The notes under the pieces are model-generated. The model was not told where the DNA came from, ran no database searches, and saw nothing but the letters and a program-made list of their open reading frames with translations. Position numbers and translations under genes: made by a program. From Isotricha intestinalis (lineage: Eukaryota; Ciliophora; Litostomatea; Vestibuliferida; Isotrichidae): 27,117 nt of DNA. The stretch is taken from contig JAJJLU010000616.1 in assembly GCA_023807065.1 (NCBI GenBank), forward strand, positions 1 to 27,117, in the 5' to 3' direction. Of this stretch, positions 17,741-26,349 are shown one piece after another; the stretch's first letter is position 1; every line of letters begins with the position of its first letter.

Positions 17741-19897
17741 TTAATTAAATAAAAAATTATCAATTTTATCTTTATATTTTAAATATATATCTTCATCAGA
17801 AAGACTTTCAATTTCTTGTTTTAATTCATCAATAATTTTCTTTTGACCATCAAATTTAAATTTATCTTTAATTCCTTGAATAAATGTTTCCAAAGATTCT
17901 ATAGATTCAGTATTCAAAGCTATATTCATAATTTTATTTACACATAATTTCATTACACATAAACTAAAAAGTGCATCATTTTTCTTCTCTTTAATTTCTT
18001 TTTCTAAATTATTTATTTTATTTTCATAATATTTCAATTCATTTTTTGTTTTTTCAATTTCATCAGACATATTTTTTAATTTTGACTCCCTATCACTTTT
18101 AAGTTGATTTAATTTTTCCTCATTTTGACCAACCTCTTTTGATTTACTACTTTTTTCATTAGAATTTAAATAATCTATTGTTTCTTCTATTATTGTACTT
18201 CTTTCAACATAATGATAATCACCTCTACTATGATTCTCGTAATGACAATCACAATATGTACAATAATCATCTTTTATTCTTCCACATCCCCATCTTCCAA
18301 TAAAAACACCACCAAGACAATCACAATATTCATGACAATTTATTTTACATTTATTGCATATAAGTGAAGATTCATTTAACCAAGAATAACCTATTAATTC
18401 ATTATAATATATAGTTTTTTTAAATGTTATTGTCTTATTTAATAGTCTTTGTAATTCATTTATTTTTTTTTCCAACTCTCTTTTCTTTTCCCCAGAAGAA
18501 TTTTGATATTCAGCTAAAGCTTTATTCAATTCAACTAATTTATTTTTTGTCTTTTCACATTGTTCTTTAGTTTGTTTTAAAGAATCAGTAGAATTAATTA
18601 AATCTTGTAATTTTCTTTCAGCTTTAATATATTCTTCATCATATTTTTTTCTCTTTTCAATAACTTCAATTGTTTGGAAAATGTCTTTTTTCTTTAAAAC
18701 TAATACTTTTTCATCAATAAATTTTTCAATATTATTTCTGGTAATATTCCAATTTACTTTATTATTATCTTTAGGTAAAGTTAATATTAATTTACTATTT
18801 ATTAAATAATACCAATTTACTTCTTCTTTTTTTGAATTTTTTTTAATTTCCTCAATAATTATTTTATAAACAGGATCTTTTTGAACAAGATTAATAGAAT
18901 CAGGTTGTTCAATTCCATCCCAATGAGTAATTAATGTTACAAAATTAGAAATAATATCTTTACCAAATAATTCAGTATATGATTTCATCATATAATTAAT
19001 AAATTCATGTGCTCTATTATCATCATTTTTTAATAAAAAACAAATACAATGTATTTTTAATATTTTATTATCTTTAAATGTTTTTTCAAATTTACCAATA
19101 ATTTCTTTATCTCTTTCTTTTCCTTTAGTATCTCCTATTCCTGGTGTATCTATAATAACAAATGAAGGATATATTTCTGTTTTTTCAATATAATAAAAAT
19201 TAATTTCTGAAGTTTGACTTTCGGTTTGTCCATTTTCTGTTTGTTTTTCAACAATTAATTTAAATCTAAATTTATCATCATAACTAACACCTAAAATAAT
19301 ATTTAGAAAAGCATTTATAAATGTTGTTTTTCCTACTCCTGATTGACCACAAAACAATAATACCTTTGATTCATTTAATTTTTCTTCTTCTCTTAATTCT
19401 ATTTTAGGATATAAATAAATATCTAAATCTCCTTTTTTCTCTATTAATCGACTTCTTTTAGATATTTCTGTTTTTATTTTTTTATTTCTTATTTTATTTT
19501 CATTATTCTTTCCATTCAAAGTATCTTTATATAAATCATTAACTTCATTAGATTTATAAATATCTTCTACAATTTTATTTTCTTCAAAATTTTTTTCAAC
19601 ATTTTTTTTTTCGAAAGAAGAAGTAGGTTTTGAGTTTTCTTCTAAATTTTGTTTTATATCATTAGTAATTAAATCAATACATGATTCTTCATCTCTTATA
19701 ATTACTATTTTTTTCAAAGTCCATTTTTTTTCATATTTTTGTGCAATTTTTCTTCCTTCTCTAGTAAATAAGAAATTATCTTGTATATTTTCTTCAATTA
19801 ATTGTTTTCTAATTTTTTCTAAATCATCCAATTCATTTAAAACAATTGGAAATAACAATTCCCCATTCATAGATATTGTAATTTCTTTTTCTGACAT
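17741..19897 (-). CDS. AIG1/GIMAP-like septin-type GTPase with zinc module between coiled coils
   Basis: A 718-residue protein. Residues 1 to about 75 form a compact alpha/beta segment (EITISMNGELLFPIVL ... LKKIVIIRDEE) that could be a ubiquitin-like or death-fold-like adaptor. The GTPase domain spans about 178-400: P-loop GQSGVGKT (184-191), switch II DTPGIGDTKG (from D250) and the G4-like THWD (324-327). THWD instead of NKxD is typical of AIG1-type GTPases. Coiled coil follows, at about 410-490 and 590-680. Between the coils is a Cys/His cluster from C514: CNKCKINCHEYCDC, then C, CTYCDCHYENH. It has the pattern of a zinc-binding module seen in some eukaryotic AIG1-like proteins. The family is associated with defence and endomembrane scaffolds in plants and animals; the function here is unknown. 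No membrane anchor is seen. The gene is divergent from the TBC gene, 301 bp away. Confidence 0.8.
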   Translation of the reverse strand: MSEKEITISMNGELLFPIVLNELDDLEKIRKQLIEENIQDNFLFTREGRKIAQKYEKKWTLKKIVIIRDEESCIDLITNDIKQNLEENSKPTSSFEKKNVEKNFEENKIVEDIYKSNEVNDLYKDTLNGKNNENKIRNKKIKTEISKRSRLIEKKGDLDIYLYPKIELREEEKLNESKVLLFCGQSGVGKTTFINAFLNIILGVSYDDKFRFKLIVEKQTENGQTESQTSEINFYYIEKTEIYPSFVIIDTPGIGDTKGKERDKEIIGKFEKTFKDNKILKIHCICFLLKNDDNRAHEFINYMMKSYTELFGKDIISNFVTLITHWDGIEQPDSINLVQKDPVYKIIIEEIKKNSKKEEVNWYYLINSKLILTLPKDNNKVNWNITRNNIEKFIDEKVLVLKKKDIFQTIEVIEKRKKYDEEYIKAERKLQDLINSTDSLKQTKEQCEKTKNKLVELNKALAEYQNSSGEKKRELEKKINELQRLLNKTITFKKTIYYNELIGYSWLNESSLICNKCKINCHEYCDCLGGVFIGRWGCGRIKDDYCTYCDCHYENHSRGDYHYVERSTIIEETIDYLNSNEKSSKSKEVGQNEEKLNQLKSDRESKLKNMSDEIEKTKNELKYYENKINNLEKEIKEKKNDALFSLCVMKLCVNKIMNIALNTESIESLETFIQGIKDKFKFDGQKKIIDELKQEIESLSDEDIYLKYKDKIDNFLFN

Positions 19898-20198
19898 ATA
19901 TAAAACAGATAAATTGAAAATCCTTTAAATACAAATTATTATTATCTAGTTTTCAATGCTATAAAAAAAAATTATATTTAATCAAAATTGTTTAAAAATC
20001 AAATTAAAAAAATACATTATATAATAATGTTATATAATCTTATTAAATAAACAAATAGATAAAGGAAATAAATGATAAGAAAAAACTTTTTCATTTTGAG
20101 TAAAAAAACATTTCTTTTCTATAGAATAATATATTATATAAGTTTTCTTTCAACTCATAATTATAGAAAAAAATTAAAAAAAATTAAAGAATAAAAAA
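19898..20198. promoter_or_regulatory. Bidirectional spacer between GTPase and TBC genes
   Basis: A 301-bp A/T-rich divergent spacer presumably carrying both promoters. The TBC start follows an A7 run. No discrete motif is recognised. Confidence 0.35.
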
Positions 20199-21323
20199 AT
20201 GACATCTCCCAAAAATAATAAAAATAAAAAGCAAAATTATTCCCATTTAAAGGTAGAAAATAATAATAAAGACTTAATATCTCGAATATGGAATGAAAAA
20301 ATATTAAATAATTGGTCAGAATTTAGAGAATTTATATTAATAAAAGAAACTAGAGAGATAATAAATAAAGATAATTTAGATTTATTAAGTAAATCAATTC
20401 AAACAAATAAAGAACAAATAATATCTCTTTGGAAATTAGGTTTACCAAATTGGTTAAGAAAAGCAATGTGGAAAACAATAATACAAGATAAATGTGAAAT
20501 ATGTGAAAATTTATATAATAATTATTTAAAACGAATGGAAGGAGAATATGAATCAAATTTTCAAAATTTTCATAGTATAACTTTTACTCAAAGAAAAAGT
20601 ATATCAAGTATATATAGTTATAATACAAAAGTAACTCAAAATGATATAATTAAACATATAGATAAATTAATCAAGAAATATTCAAATTTAATTCATGATG
20701 AAGATAAATTTAAAAAAGATATATTTACTTTAATTCGTTGTTTTTGTTTACATAGACCTGATATAATTTATTGTCATCAAATTGCATACATTGCCACTAT
20801 TTTTTATTTAAATTCTCAAAATACTTATAATGCTTTTTATTCTTTTTGTAATGTTGTTATTCCTTCTTATTTATTTAAATTTATTATTAAGGATGAAATT
20901 TATATTCATAATTTTAGTGATTTTTTTCATCAAATTTTAAAAAAAAATTCACCTGATTTAAATAATTATTTTAAAGAAATTGGTTTTAATATTGATTATA
21001 TTTTTCATAAATGGATTGAAAATTTATTTGTTAAAACTTTTCAATATGATATTGTTCTTAGAATATGGGATAATTTTTTTTTAAAAGGAGAAATTTTTGT
21101 TTTTGAAGTTTCTTTGGCTATTTTAAAAATATTAGAAGAAGAAATATTACAATTAAAAAAATCTGAAGAAATAATTGATTTATTAAAAATTTTTCCTGTT
21201 AAATATAATGAAGATTCATTGTTTGATACTATTGATAAAATTTCTATTTCTAATGAATATACTGAATATTTTGACAGTGGAGATTTAGGAAATGAAAAAG
21301 GAGAACTATTAAGAGATTTATAA
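20199..21323 (+). CDS. TBC-domain protein with atypical catalytic fingers
   Basis: A 374-residue protein. The TBC (Rab-GAP) fold is recognisable from the entry motif LWKLGLPNWLRKAMWKTII (residues 77-95) to the late helix block YDIVLRIWDNFFLKGEIFVF with following 'EVSLAILKILEEE'. In a standard TBC GAP the arginine finger is IxxDxxR and the glutamine finger YxQ. Here the first appears as I150-x-x-H153-x-x-K156, and the second as Y191-C-H193-Q194. The Arg is replaced by Lys, and the Gln is His or displaced by one. This suggests reduced or no Rab-GAP activity, or a divergent mechanism, as in known pseudo-GAP TBC proteins. No other domain is present: the N-terminal about 20 residues are basic and disordered, and the tail is acidic. 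It is likely a membrane-traffic scaffold. The assignment of the domain is firm; the finger alignment is by eye. Confidence 0.8.
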   Translation: MTSPKNNKNKKQNYSHLKVENNNKDLISRIWNEKILNNWSEFREFILIKETREIINKDNLDLLSKSIQTNKEQIISLWKLGLPNWLRKAMWKTIIQDKCEICENLYNNYLKRMEGEYESNFQNFHSITFTQRKSISSIYSYNTKVTQNDIIKHIDKLIKKYSNLIHDEDKFKKDIFTLIRCFCLHRPDIIYCHQIAYIATIFYLNSQNTYNAFYSFCNVVIPSYLFKFIIKDEIYIHNFSDFFHQILKKNSPDLNNYFKEIGFNIDYIFHKWIENLFVKTFQYDIVLRIWDNFFLKGEIFVFEVSLAILKILEEEILQLKKSEEIIDLLKIFPVKYNEDSLFDTIDKISISNEYTEYFDSGDLGNEKGELLRDL

Positions 21324-21443
21324 ATTCTTTTTAAAAAAAATACATAATTTTTAATAATATATATATAAAAATTTTTTATTATTATATTATTTTAAAGATT
21401 TTAAAAAAGGAATGAATAATTTATGATATGAAGAAAATTAAAA

Positions 21444-21727
21444 AAAAAGAATAAGGAAATGGTGTATACGAAAATAATTATGAATCAATATAAAAAAATA
21501 ATTAAAAAAAACAATATCCAAAATATATACAGGTACTTTTACAAGTTGAAAATGAAAATATAAATATTCTTCTAAGAAGATAAAGAAAAAAAAAATCTTC
21601 AAAAGAAAAAGAATTAAATCATTATAATATTTTTTTAACACAAAAAAAATTGAATTATAAAATTGATATAATTTTTAAAAGAAAAATTCAAAGAAAACAT
21701 AAAAAAAAAAAACAAAATAACACTTAA
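21444..21727 (+). pseudogene. Possible gene remnant between convergent genes
   Basis: One plus-strand frame reads GNGVYENNYESI, stop, KNN, stop, KKQYPKYIQVLLQVENENIN with ILLRR, stop, then a Lys-rich segment with HYNIFLTQKKLNYKIDIIFK to TAA at 21725-21727. The interruptions are TAA only. The text looks protein-like but has no recognisable domain. It may be a decayed gene; chance in A-rich DNA is the alternative. The rest of the 21324-21809 spacer is featureless. Confidence 0.22.
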
Positions 21728-21809
21728 AAGAAAAGCATAAATTCATTTAAAAGTTAATAATATCTTATTATATATAATAATATATGATAATTAATATAAA
21801 AAGACATAA

Positions 21810-22577
21810 TTAAACTTTTTGAAAATTTCTAACTCTAATAATTAAATTATTATTATCTTTTTCTAATTGTCTAACTTTACTTTCGAGTTTTTTAATAATA
21901 TTGTCTTTATCAATAATTAATTTTTCATAATTTATTCTAGAAGCACTATTAGGTCTATTTATACATTTATTTTGATAAATACTTTTATTATTATTATTAA
22001 ATGAATTAATAGAAGAATTATTTTTTAATTTTTCACTTTCTTGATTATTTAACATTTGAATATATTTATCTTTCTGTTTAATTATATTTTCACATGAATT
22101 TATTTTACTTTTATATTTATCTATTGTATTTGTTAATGAAATTATTTTATCTTCATAATTTCCTTTTACTTTTTCCATTGATTTATATTCTTCATTTTGA
22201 TTTATTATTTGCTTTTCCATATCTATTATTTTATTGTTTAATATTTCTATTTGTCTTTGTAATTTTTTATTTGCTTCTATTAAATCTTCTTTCATTTTAT
22301 TTTCATATAATAAATCTCTATTTACTTTTTCTTTTATATTTATTTCATTTTGATAATTTCCTTTTAAAACTTGATTTTCTTTTGTTAATCTATCTATATC
22401 TAATTTTAATGATATTATTTCTTTTTGATATGGATTCATTGAATTTTTTAATTTTTGTAATTCATTATTTTGATTTTTTATTATTTCTTCTAATTCTGCT
22501 ATTTTTTTTATATTTTGATCTGCTTTTGATATATTCATATTAAAGTTTTTATTCACTCTAACTTGAACACTAGTCAT
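21810..22577 (-). CDS. Coiled-coil protein
   Basis: A 255-residue, almost entirely heptad-patterned protein. After a short head (MTSVQVRVNKNFNMN), residues about 20-180 form a long coiled coil (e.g. IAELEEIIKNQNNELQKLKN, KLQRQIEILNNKIIDMEKQI). A hinge of Asn/Ser (NNSSINSFNNNNKS) with 'NRPNSASR' lies near 185-215. A second short coil (IIDKDNIIKKLESKVRQLEK) ends close to the C-terminus. There is no enzymatic or membrane motif. The composition suits a cytoskeletal, cortical or ciliary scaffold, but many proteins look like this. It is head-to-head with another coiled-coil gene at 22892. The start is ATG after A6 and the stop is TAA. Confidence 0.7.
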   Translation of the reverse strand: MTSVQVRVNKNFNMNISKADQNIKKIAELEEIIKNQNNELQKLKNSMNPYQKEIISLKLDIDRLTKENQVLKGNYQNEINIKEKVNRDLLYENKMKEDLIEANKKLQRQIEILNNKIIDMEKQIINQNEEYKSMEKVKGNYEDKIISLTNTIDKYKSKINSCENIIKQKDKYIQMLNNQESEKLKNNSSINSFNNNNKSIYQNKCINRPNSASRINYEKLIIDKDNIIKKLESKVRQLEKDNNNLIIRVRNFQKV

Positions 22578-22891
22578 TTTTTAAATGAAAATAAAAAATA
22601 ACCATAAATTAATTTATTAAAAAAATGATAAATAAAAGATGGAACAAAAAAAAAGAATATATAAACAATAAAAACAATAAAATTAAGTACTTCAATACTT
22701 TAAATTATATTAAATTTAAACAATATAAAATTTAAAAAAAAAAAATCAAAACAAAGTATAGAAAAATATAAAAAATAGTTAATTAAAATTGTAAATAATA
22801 GAAAATATTATTTTTATTTATTTTAAGGTTTAAGGATAATTTCCCTATTTTAATATTTATTTATAATGTGGGATTAATTATTTATAAATAA
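22578..22891. promoter_or_regulatory. Bidirectional spacer between two coiled-coil genes
   Basis: A 314-bp divergent spacer, mostly A-rich. Near the plus-strand gene it holds slightly more complex sequence, including GGTTTAAGGATAATTTCCC at about 22827-22845. It presumably contains both promoters. No known motif is identified. Confidence 0.3.
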
Positions 22892-23644
22892 ATGAGTAGA
22901 TTTTCTTGTAATGCTTGTCAAAAATGTGGGGAGAATTGTGATAGATGTGGTTTATGTGAAAACAATATAATTACACATAATGAATTATTTTATTTGGCAG
23001 ATAATTTCAAAGAAATTGTAGAAAAAGCCAATAAAAATTTATTTGATAAAGTATTATCAATTAATGAAAAATTAAATTATAATTTAAATGATACTTTATC
23101 CATTTCTGTTGCAGAAAATTATTTAAATTTATTAACAAATAAAAAAGAAAATATAGAAAATGACAGAAAAAATTTAGAAAATGAAATTTTTCAAATTACT
23201 CATGAACATCTAGTTAATTTAGAAAAATTAAAAGTTAATCATGAAAAAAAAATAAGAGATGATTACTATGAATTTATGCAAAAAAAAAGTAATTATTATG
23301 ATTATTACAAACAAATTCAAAATGAAATAAATTCATCAATTAAGGAAAAAAAAGAAAAAAAAAAAAAATTAGAAAAAAATAAAGTTTATAAAAGTGATGA
23401 AATTAATGATAATTTTATTAATGAAAAAAAAAAAATATTCAAAGAAGAATACAATAAAAATAAATTTGAAATAGATGAAGAATTAAAAGTCAATAAAGAA
23501 AAATTTGAATACACTAAAGAAGAGTTAAAACTAAAAAATGAATGTTTAAATCAAATTCAAAAACTTAAAGAATATTCAAAAATAATCCCTAATTTTCAAA
23601 ATTGTGTTGAATCATTTGGTTTACAAAAATATATATTCCATTAA
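22892..23644 (+). CDS. Cys-headed coiled-coil protein
   Basis: A 250-residue protein with a striking N-terminus: six Cys in 17 residues (C6, C9, C12, C16, C19, C22; pattern Cx2Cx2Cx3Cx2Cx2C). This looks like a compact metal-binding or iron-sulfur-like head, or a lipidated Cys cluster. The remainder is charged coiled coil, interrupted by NELFYLADNFKEIVEKANK (31-49) and running from about 80 to 235 with heavy Lys/Glu runs. The C-terminus (CVESFGLQKYIFH) breaks the coil. It has no signal peptide or membrane span. I do not recognise the family. It is divergently paired with the coiled-coil gene at 21810-22577 and convergent with ATG4 (101-bp gap). Confidence 0.68.
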   Translation: MSRFSCNACQKCGENCDRCGLCENNIITHNELFYLADNFKEIVEKANKNLFDKVLSINEKLNYNLNDTLSISVAENYLNLLTNKKENIENDRKNLENEIFQITHEHLVNLEKLKVNHEKKIRDDYYEFMQKKSNYYDYYKQIQNEINSSIKEKKEKKKKLEKNKVYKSDEINDNFINEKKKIFKEEYNKNKFEIDEELKVNKEKFEYTKEELKLKNECLNQIQKLKEYSKIIPNFQNCVESFGLQKYIFH

Positions 23645-23745
23645 AATTATTATTTATTTTAAATAAAATAGTTAAAATTATTTATTATTAGAAATAAAAA
23701 AACTAATAGAAAAGTTATATATATAAAAAAAAAATGGATACAATT

Positions 23746-25065
23746 TTAAAAATCATCATTATCCATATTAACTTTATTTTTAAACATATCATAATTAAAA
23801 TTATCCATTATATTTTTGTCACTTACTCCAAAAAGAGGAAATTCAAAATATTTCATATGAACATCAAAAAACTTAAATAAATCATTGAATTCATTTAAAT
23901 CTCTAAAAATAAAACCAAAGCTTAAAGCAGTAGTCATTTTATTAATTTCAAGAGATTTAACATTTGAACATAAATAATAATGATTAATATTATTATTAAA
24001 AATATATTTAGAACATTCTTTTGTTGAATGAGGATCTAAATATAATAATTCTCCATCATCTTTATATCCAATAAAATAATATGCTAAATTTTTTATTCCT
24101 CCTATTATTCCTATATTTTCTTTACATAAAAAAAACTTTCTTAATGATTTATGATATTCTATTGAAATTTTTTCTATTCCTAATCTAACAGAAATAAATA
24201 TAATTCCCATATTTTTAAAATAATATTTTTCATTTTCAAATTCAATATATTCATTGTTATTCATTGTATTATTTATTTTAGTAAAACAACCTTTAATTAT
24301 TTCTTCTTTAAAGAGTTGAGTTTGAAAAGAAAAAATTTTCAAATTTTTAAATAAATTATATTTTTCAGAAATAATATGAAATAAATAACATAAATTAACA
24401 TCACTAAACCAATCACCTGCAAATTTATGACATAAAATACCATTTAAACAAATAGACTTTATACTAAAAGGAGGGAAACATCCAATTAAATTTTGGTGAT
24501 TTTGTTTATTTATTTTATAATTTTTAATAAATAAATTCATCATATTAAAAAATTCTTCAGGGAATTCATTTAATTCAATAATATTATCATAAAAAAATTT
24601 CCAAGATTGATTTAAAGCTTCTAAAGTATCGAATTTTAATTTTTTAAAATATTTATAAATTCCTCTTGAAAGAATCATTTGTCCACATCTTATCATACAA
24701 CCCCATCCTTTATCTGAAGTATATATTTTATTAGTATTTGAATTTTTTATTTTCGGAAAATTTTTTTTATAGGAAAAATATAATATTTTTGCTATTGAAT
24801 ATATTAATTTTCGTAAAATGTCTTTTGTATATGTTTTTGAATATATTGTTATTTTTTCTTTTTGAATTGTTGATAAATTAAATTTATGAATTATTGAATA
24901 TATATAGTTTTGATATACATCTTTTTGGTTTTGATTAAATTTTTGATAACCATATATTTTATTTGGAATTTTAATTTTATTTTCTGAAAAGATAAACAGA
25001 TTTTGTAAATTATTTAATAAAATACTATTCTCTCTATCATTTTCTGAATTATTAACTTTTTCCAT
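23746..25065 (-). CDS. ATG4: ATG4 cysteine protease (peptidase C54)
   Basis: A 439-residue protein. ATG4 cleaves the C-terminus of Atg8/LC3 to expose Gly, and later removes Atg8 from lipid, in the cytosol during autophagy. The active-site block TSDKGWGCMIRCGQMIL places catalytic Cys123. The second block, GGIKNLAYYFIGYKDDGEL with 'LYLDPHSTKEC', gives Asp344 and His346. All three catalytic residues are present, so the enzyme should be active. Other family features seen are an N-terminal 'IYGYQKFNQNQ' segment and a 'SWKFFYDNIIELNEFPEE' helix; the 'FGFIFRDLNEFNDLFKFF' block near the end is conserved in C54 members. Length is in the usual 350-480 range. The tail after 420 is acidic and Asn-rich. 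It shares a 102-bp divergent spacer with the Tipin-like gene. Its start follows AAATTCAAAT; the stop is TAA. Confidence 0.93.
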   Translation of the reverse strand: MEKVNNSENDRENSILLNNLQNLFIFSENKIKIPNKIYGYQKFNQNQKDVYQNYIYSIIHKFNLSTIQKEKITIYSKTYTKDILRKLIYSIAKILYFSYKKNFPKIKNSNTNKIYTSDKGWGCMIRCGQMILSRGIYKYFKKLKFDTLEALNQSWKFFYDNIIELNEFPEEFFNMMNLFIKNYKINKQNHQNLIGCFPPFSIKSICLNGILCHKFAGDWFSDVNLCYLFHIISEKYNLFKNLKIFSFQTQLFKEEIIKGCFTKINNTMNNNEYIEFENEKYYFKNMGIIFISVRLGIEKISIEYHKSLRKFFLCKENIGIIGGIKNLAYYFIGYKDDGELLYLDPHSTKECSKYIFNNNINHYYLCSNVKSLEINKMTTALSFGFIFRDLNEFNDLFKFFDVHMKYFEFPLFGVSDKNIMDNFNYDMFKNKVNMDNDDF

Positions 25066-25167
25066 ATTTGAATTTTTTTTTTCTTTTTGATTTTTTTAAA
25101 AAAAATGATATTAAAATAATTTGATTTGTTTATTTTTTTTGTATTTTTATTAATTAAATATATTAAA
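25066..25167. promoter_or_regulatory. Very short bidirectional spacer between ATG4 and Tipin-like genes
   Basis: About 100 bp of poly-A/poly-T-rich sequence lie between two divergent starts. An in-frame ATG at 25126 would extend the Tipin-like protein by a hydrophobic MFIFFVFLLIKYIK head. It is less likely than the ATG at 25168, because this region is promoter or UTR-like and the homologous part starts later. Confidence 0.35.
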
Positions 25168-25938
25168 ATGAGAAAAGGCCGCCAAACAAGGCAAGTTTAT
25201 AATAAACAAGCATTAACTAAAATGACTCAAATACAAAAACAAAATAATATAAGAAGGTCAAATAAAAAAATAAATCTTGAAGAAATAATATCAAAAGTAA
25301 ATAAATCTCATTTATCAGATGAAAATGAAATAAAAAGTGACAATGAACCAATAAATAATAATATAAATGAAAATTATAATATTGAAAATAATGAAAAAGA
25401 GGAAAAACAAGAAAAAATAAAACCAAAAAATCAAAGATTAAAATTAGATGATAAAACTTTATTATATTCAGAAAATGGAATGAAAAAATATTATGATATA
25501 ATAACATCAACTAATTTTAATGATCCAGATAATAAGAATAATTTAGATAAATTAACTAGTTTATTTAGAAATTGGCATTTTTTATTATTTCCAAATTATG
25601 ATGTTAATTATTTTACAAATAAATTAATAGATTTAGGAAAAAAACCTTCTGTTAAATCTTATATGTCAAGATTAAGAAAAATATATAAAGGAGAAGAAAA
25701 TTGGGATATAATGTATGATGAACAAAATTTTATTTTAGGTAAAGGAAGTATAATGCAAGAAAAAATAGAAAAAAGACAATTTGATAATCAAAAAAATATA
25801 AATAAAAATAAGAATATTAATGATAATAATAATAAAGTTAATGAAATTGAAATTAAGGATATTAATAATAATGCTATTGTTGAAGATTTTATTTTGGAAA
25901 ATGAGGATGAAATAAATACTACTACTAATAATAATAAC

Positions 25939-26016
<78 letters not shown>

Positions 26017-26245
26017 TAATAATAATTTGGATAGTATTAAAGATTCTGATTTTGATAATTTTGATTATGATCCTGAAGAAGAATTTATGAAAAATAAAAG
26101 ATTAACTGATGATCAATTACAAAGATATTTACAAAATAAAGAAATAAACAATGATTTAAATTTAACTAGTAAAAAAAGAACTCATGGTGAAATTTCTTCT
26201 AATGAAGATGATTTATCATTAAAAAAAAAAATCTCTTCAATTTAA
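25168..26245 (+). CDS. Tipin/Swi3/Csm3-like replication-fork protein, frame broken at 26016-26019
   Basis: From ATG at 25168 (after AAA) the protein starts MRKGRQTRQVYNKQ. A charged Asn-rich region follows. Residues about 98-172 contain the Swi3 (Tipin) domain: FRNWHFLLFPNYDVNYFTNK, 'LIDLGKKPSVKSYMSRLRKIY'. Tipin pairs with Timeless (Tof1/Swi1) in the fork-protection complex. After residue about 250 comes a poly-Asn AAT tract and an in-frame TAA at 26017-26019. One base later in phase (26027-26245), without a new ATG, the frame continues as acidic, host-like protein (LDSIKDSDFDNFDYDPEEEF ... RYLQNKEINNDLN). Removing a single T at 26016/26017 would join the two frames. So this is either one gene with an indel, a sequencing error, or a shorter protein ending in poly-Asn. 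The coordinates span both parts. Confidence 0.68.
25918..26026 (+). repeat. AAT trinucleotide array with frame break
   Basis: About 30 AAT units encode poly-Asn. The array is interrupted by one extra T (aataaTTaat at 26016-26017), which creates an in-frame TAA and shifts the downstream frame. Expansion or contraction is likely. Confidence 0.9.
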
Positions 26246-26349
26246 TCAAAATAATAATAATTAATAATAATAAATTTATTTCAATTATTAATAAAAAAAT
26301 TTAAATTTAAATTTCTTTTTTTCAAATGAATTATACCAAAAAAAAATTA

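Noticed and set aside
22094..22543. Plus-strand 149-codon Leu/Phe/Tyr-rich frame, like a membrane protein
   Set aside because: It is antisense to a coiled-coil gene. Lys/Glu/Asn codons read backwards give Leu/Phe/Ile, producing a false membrane profile.
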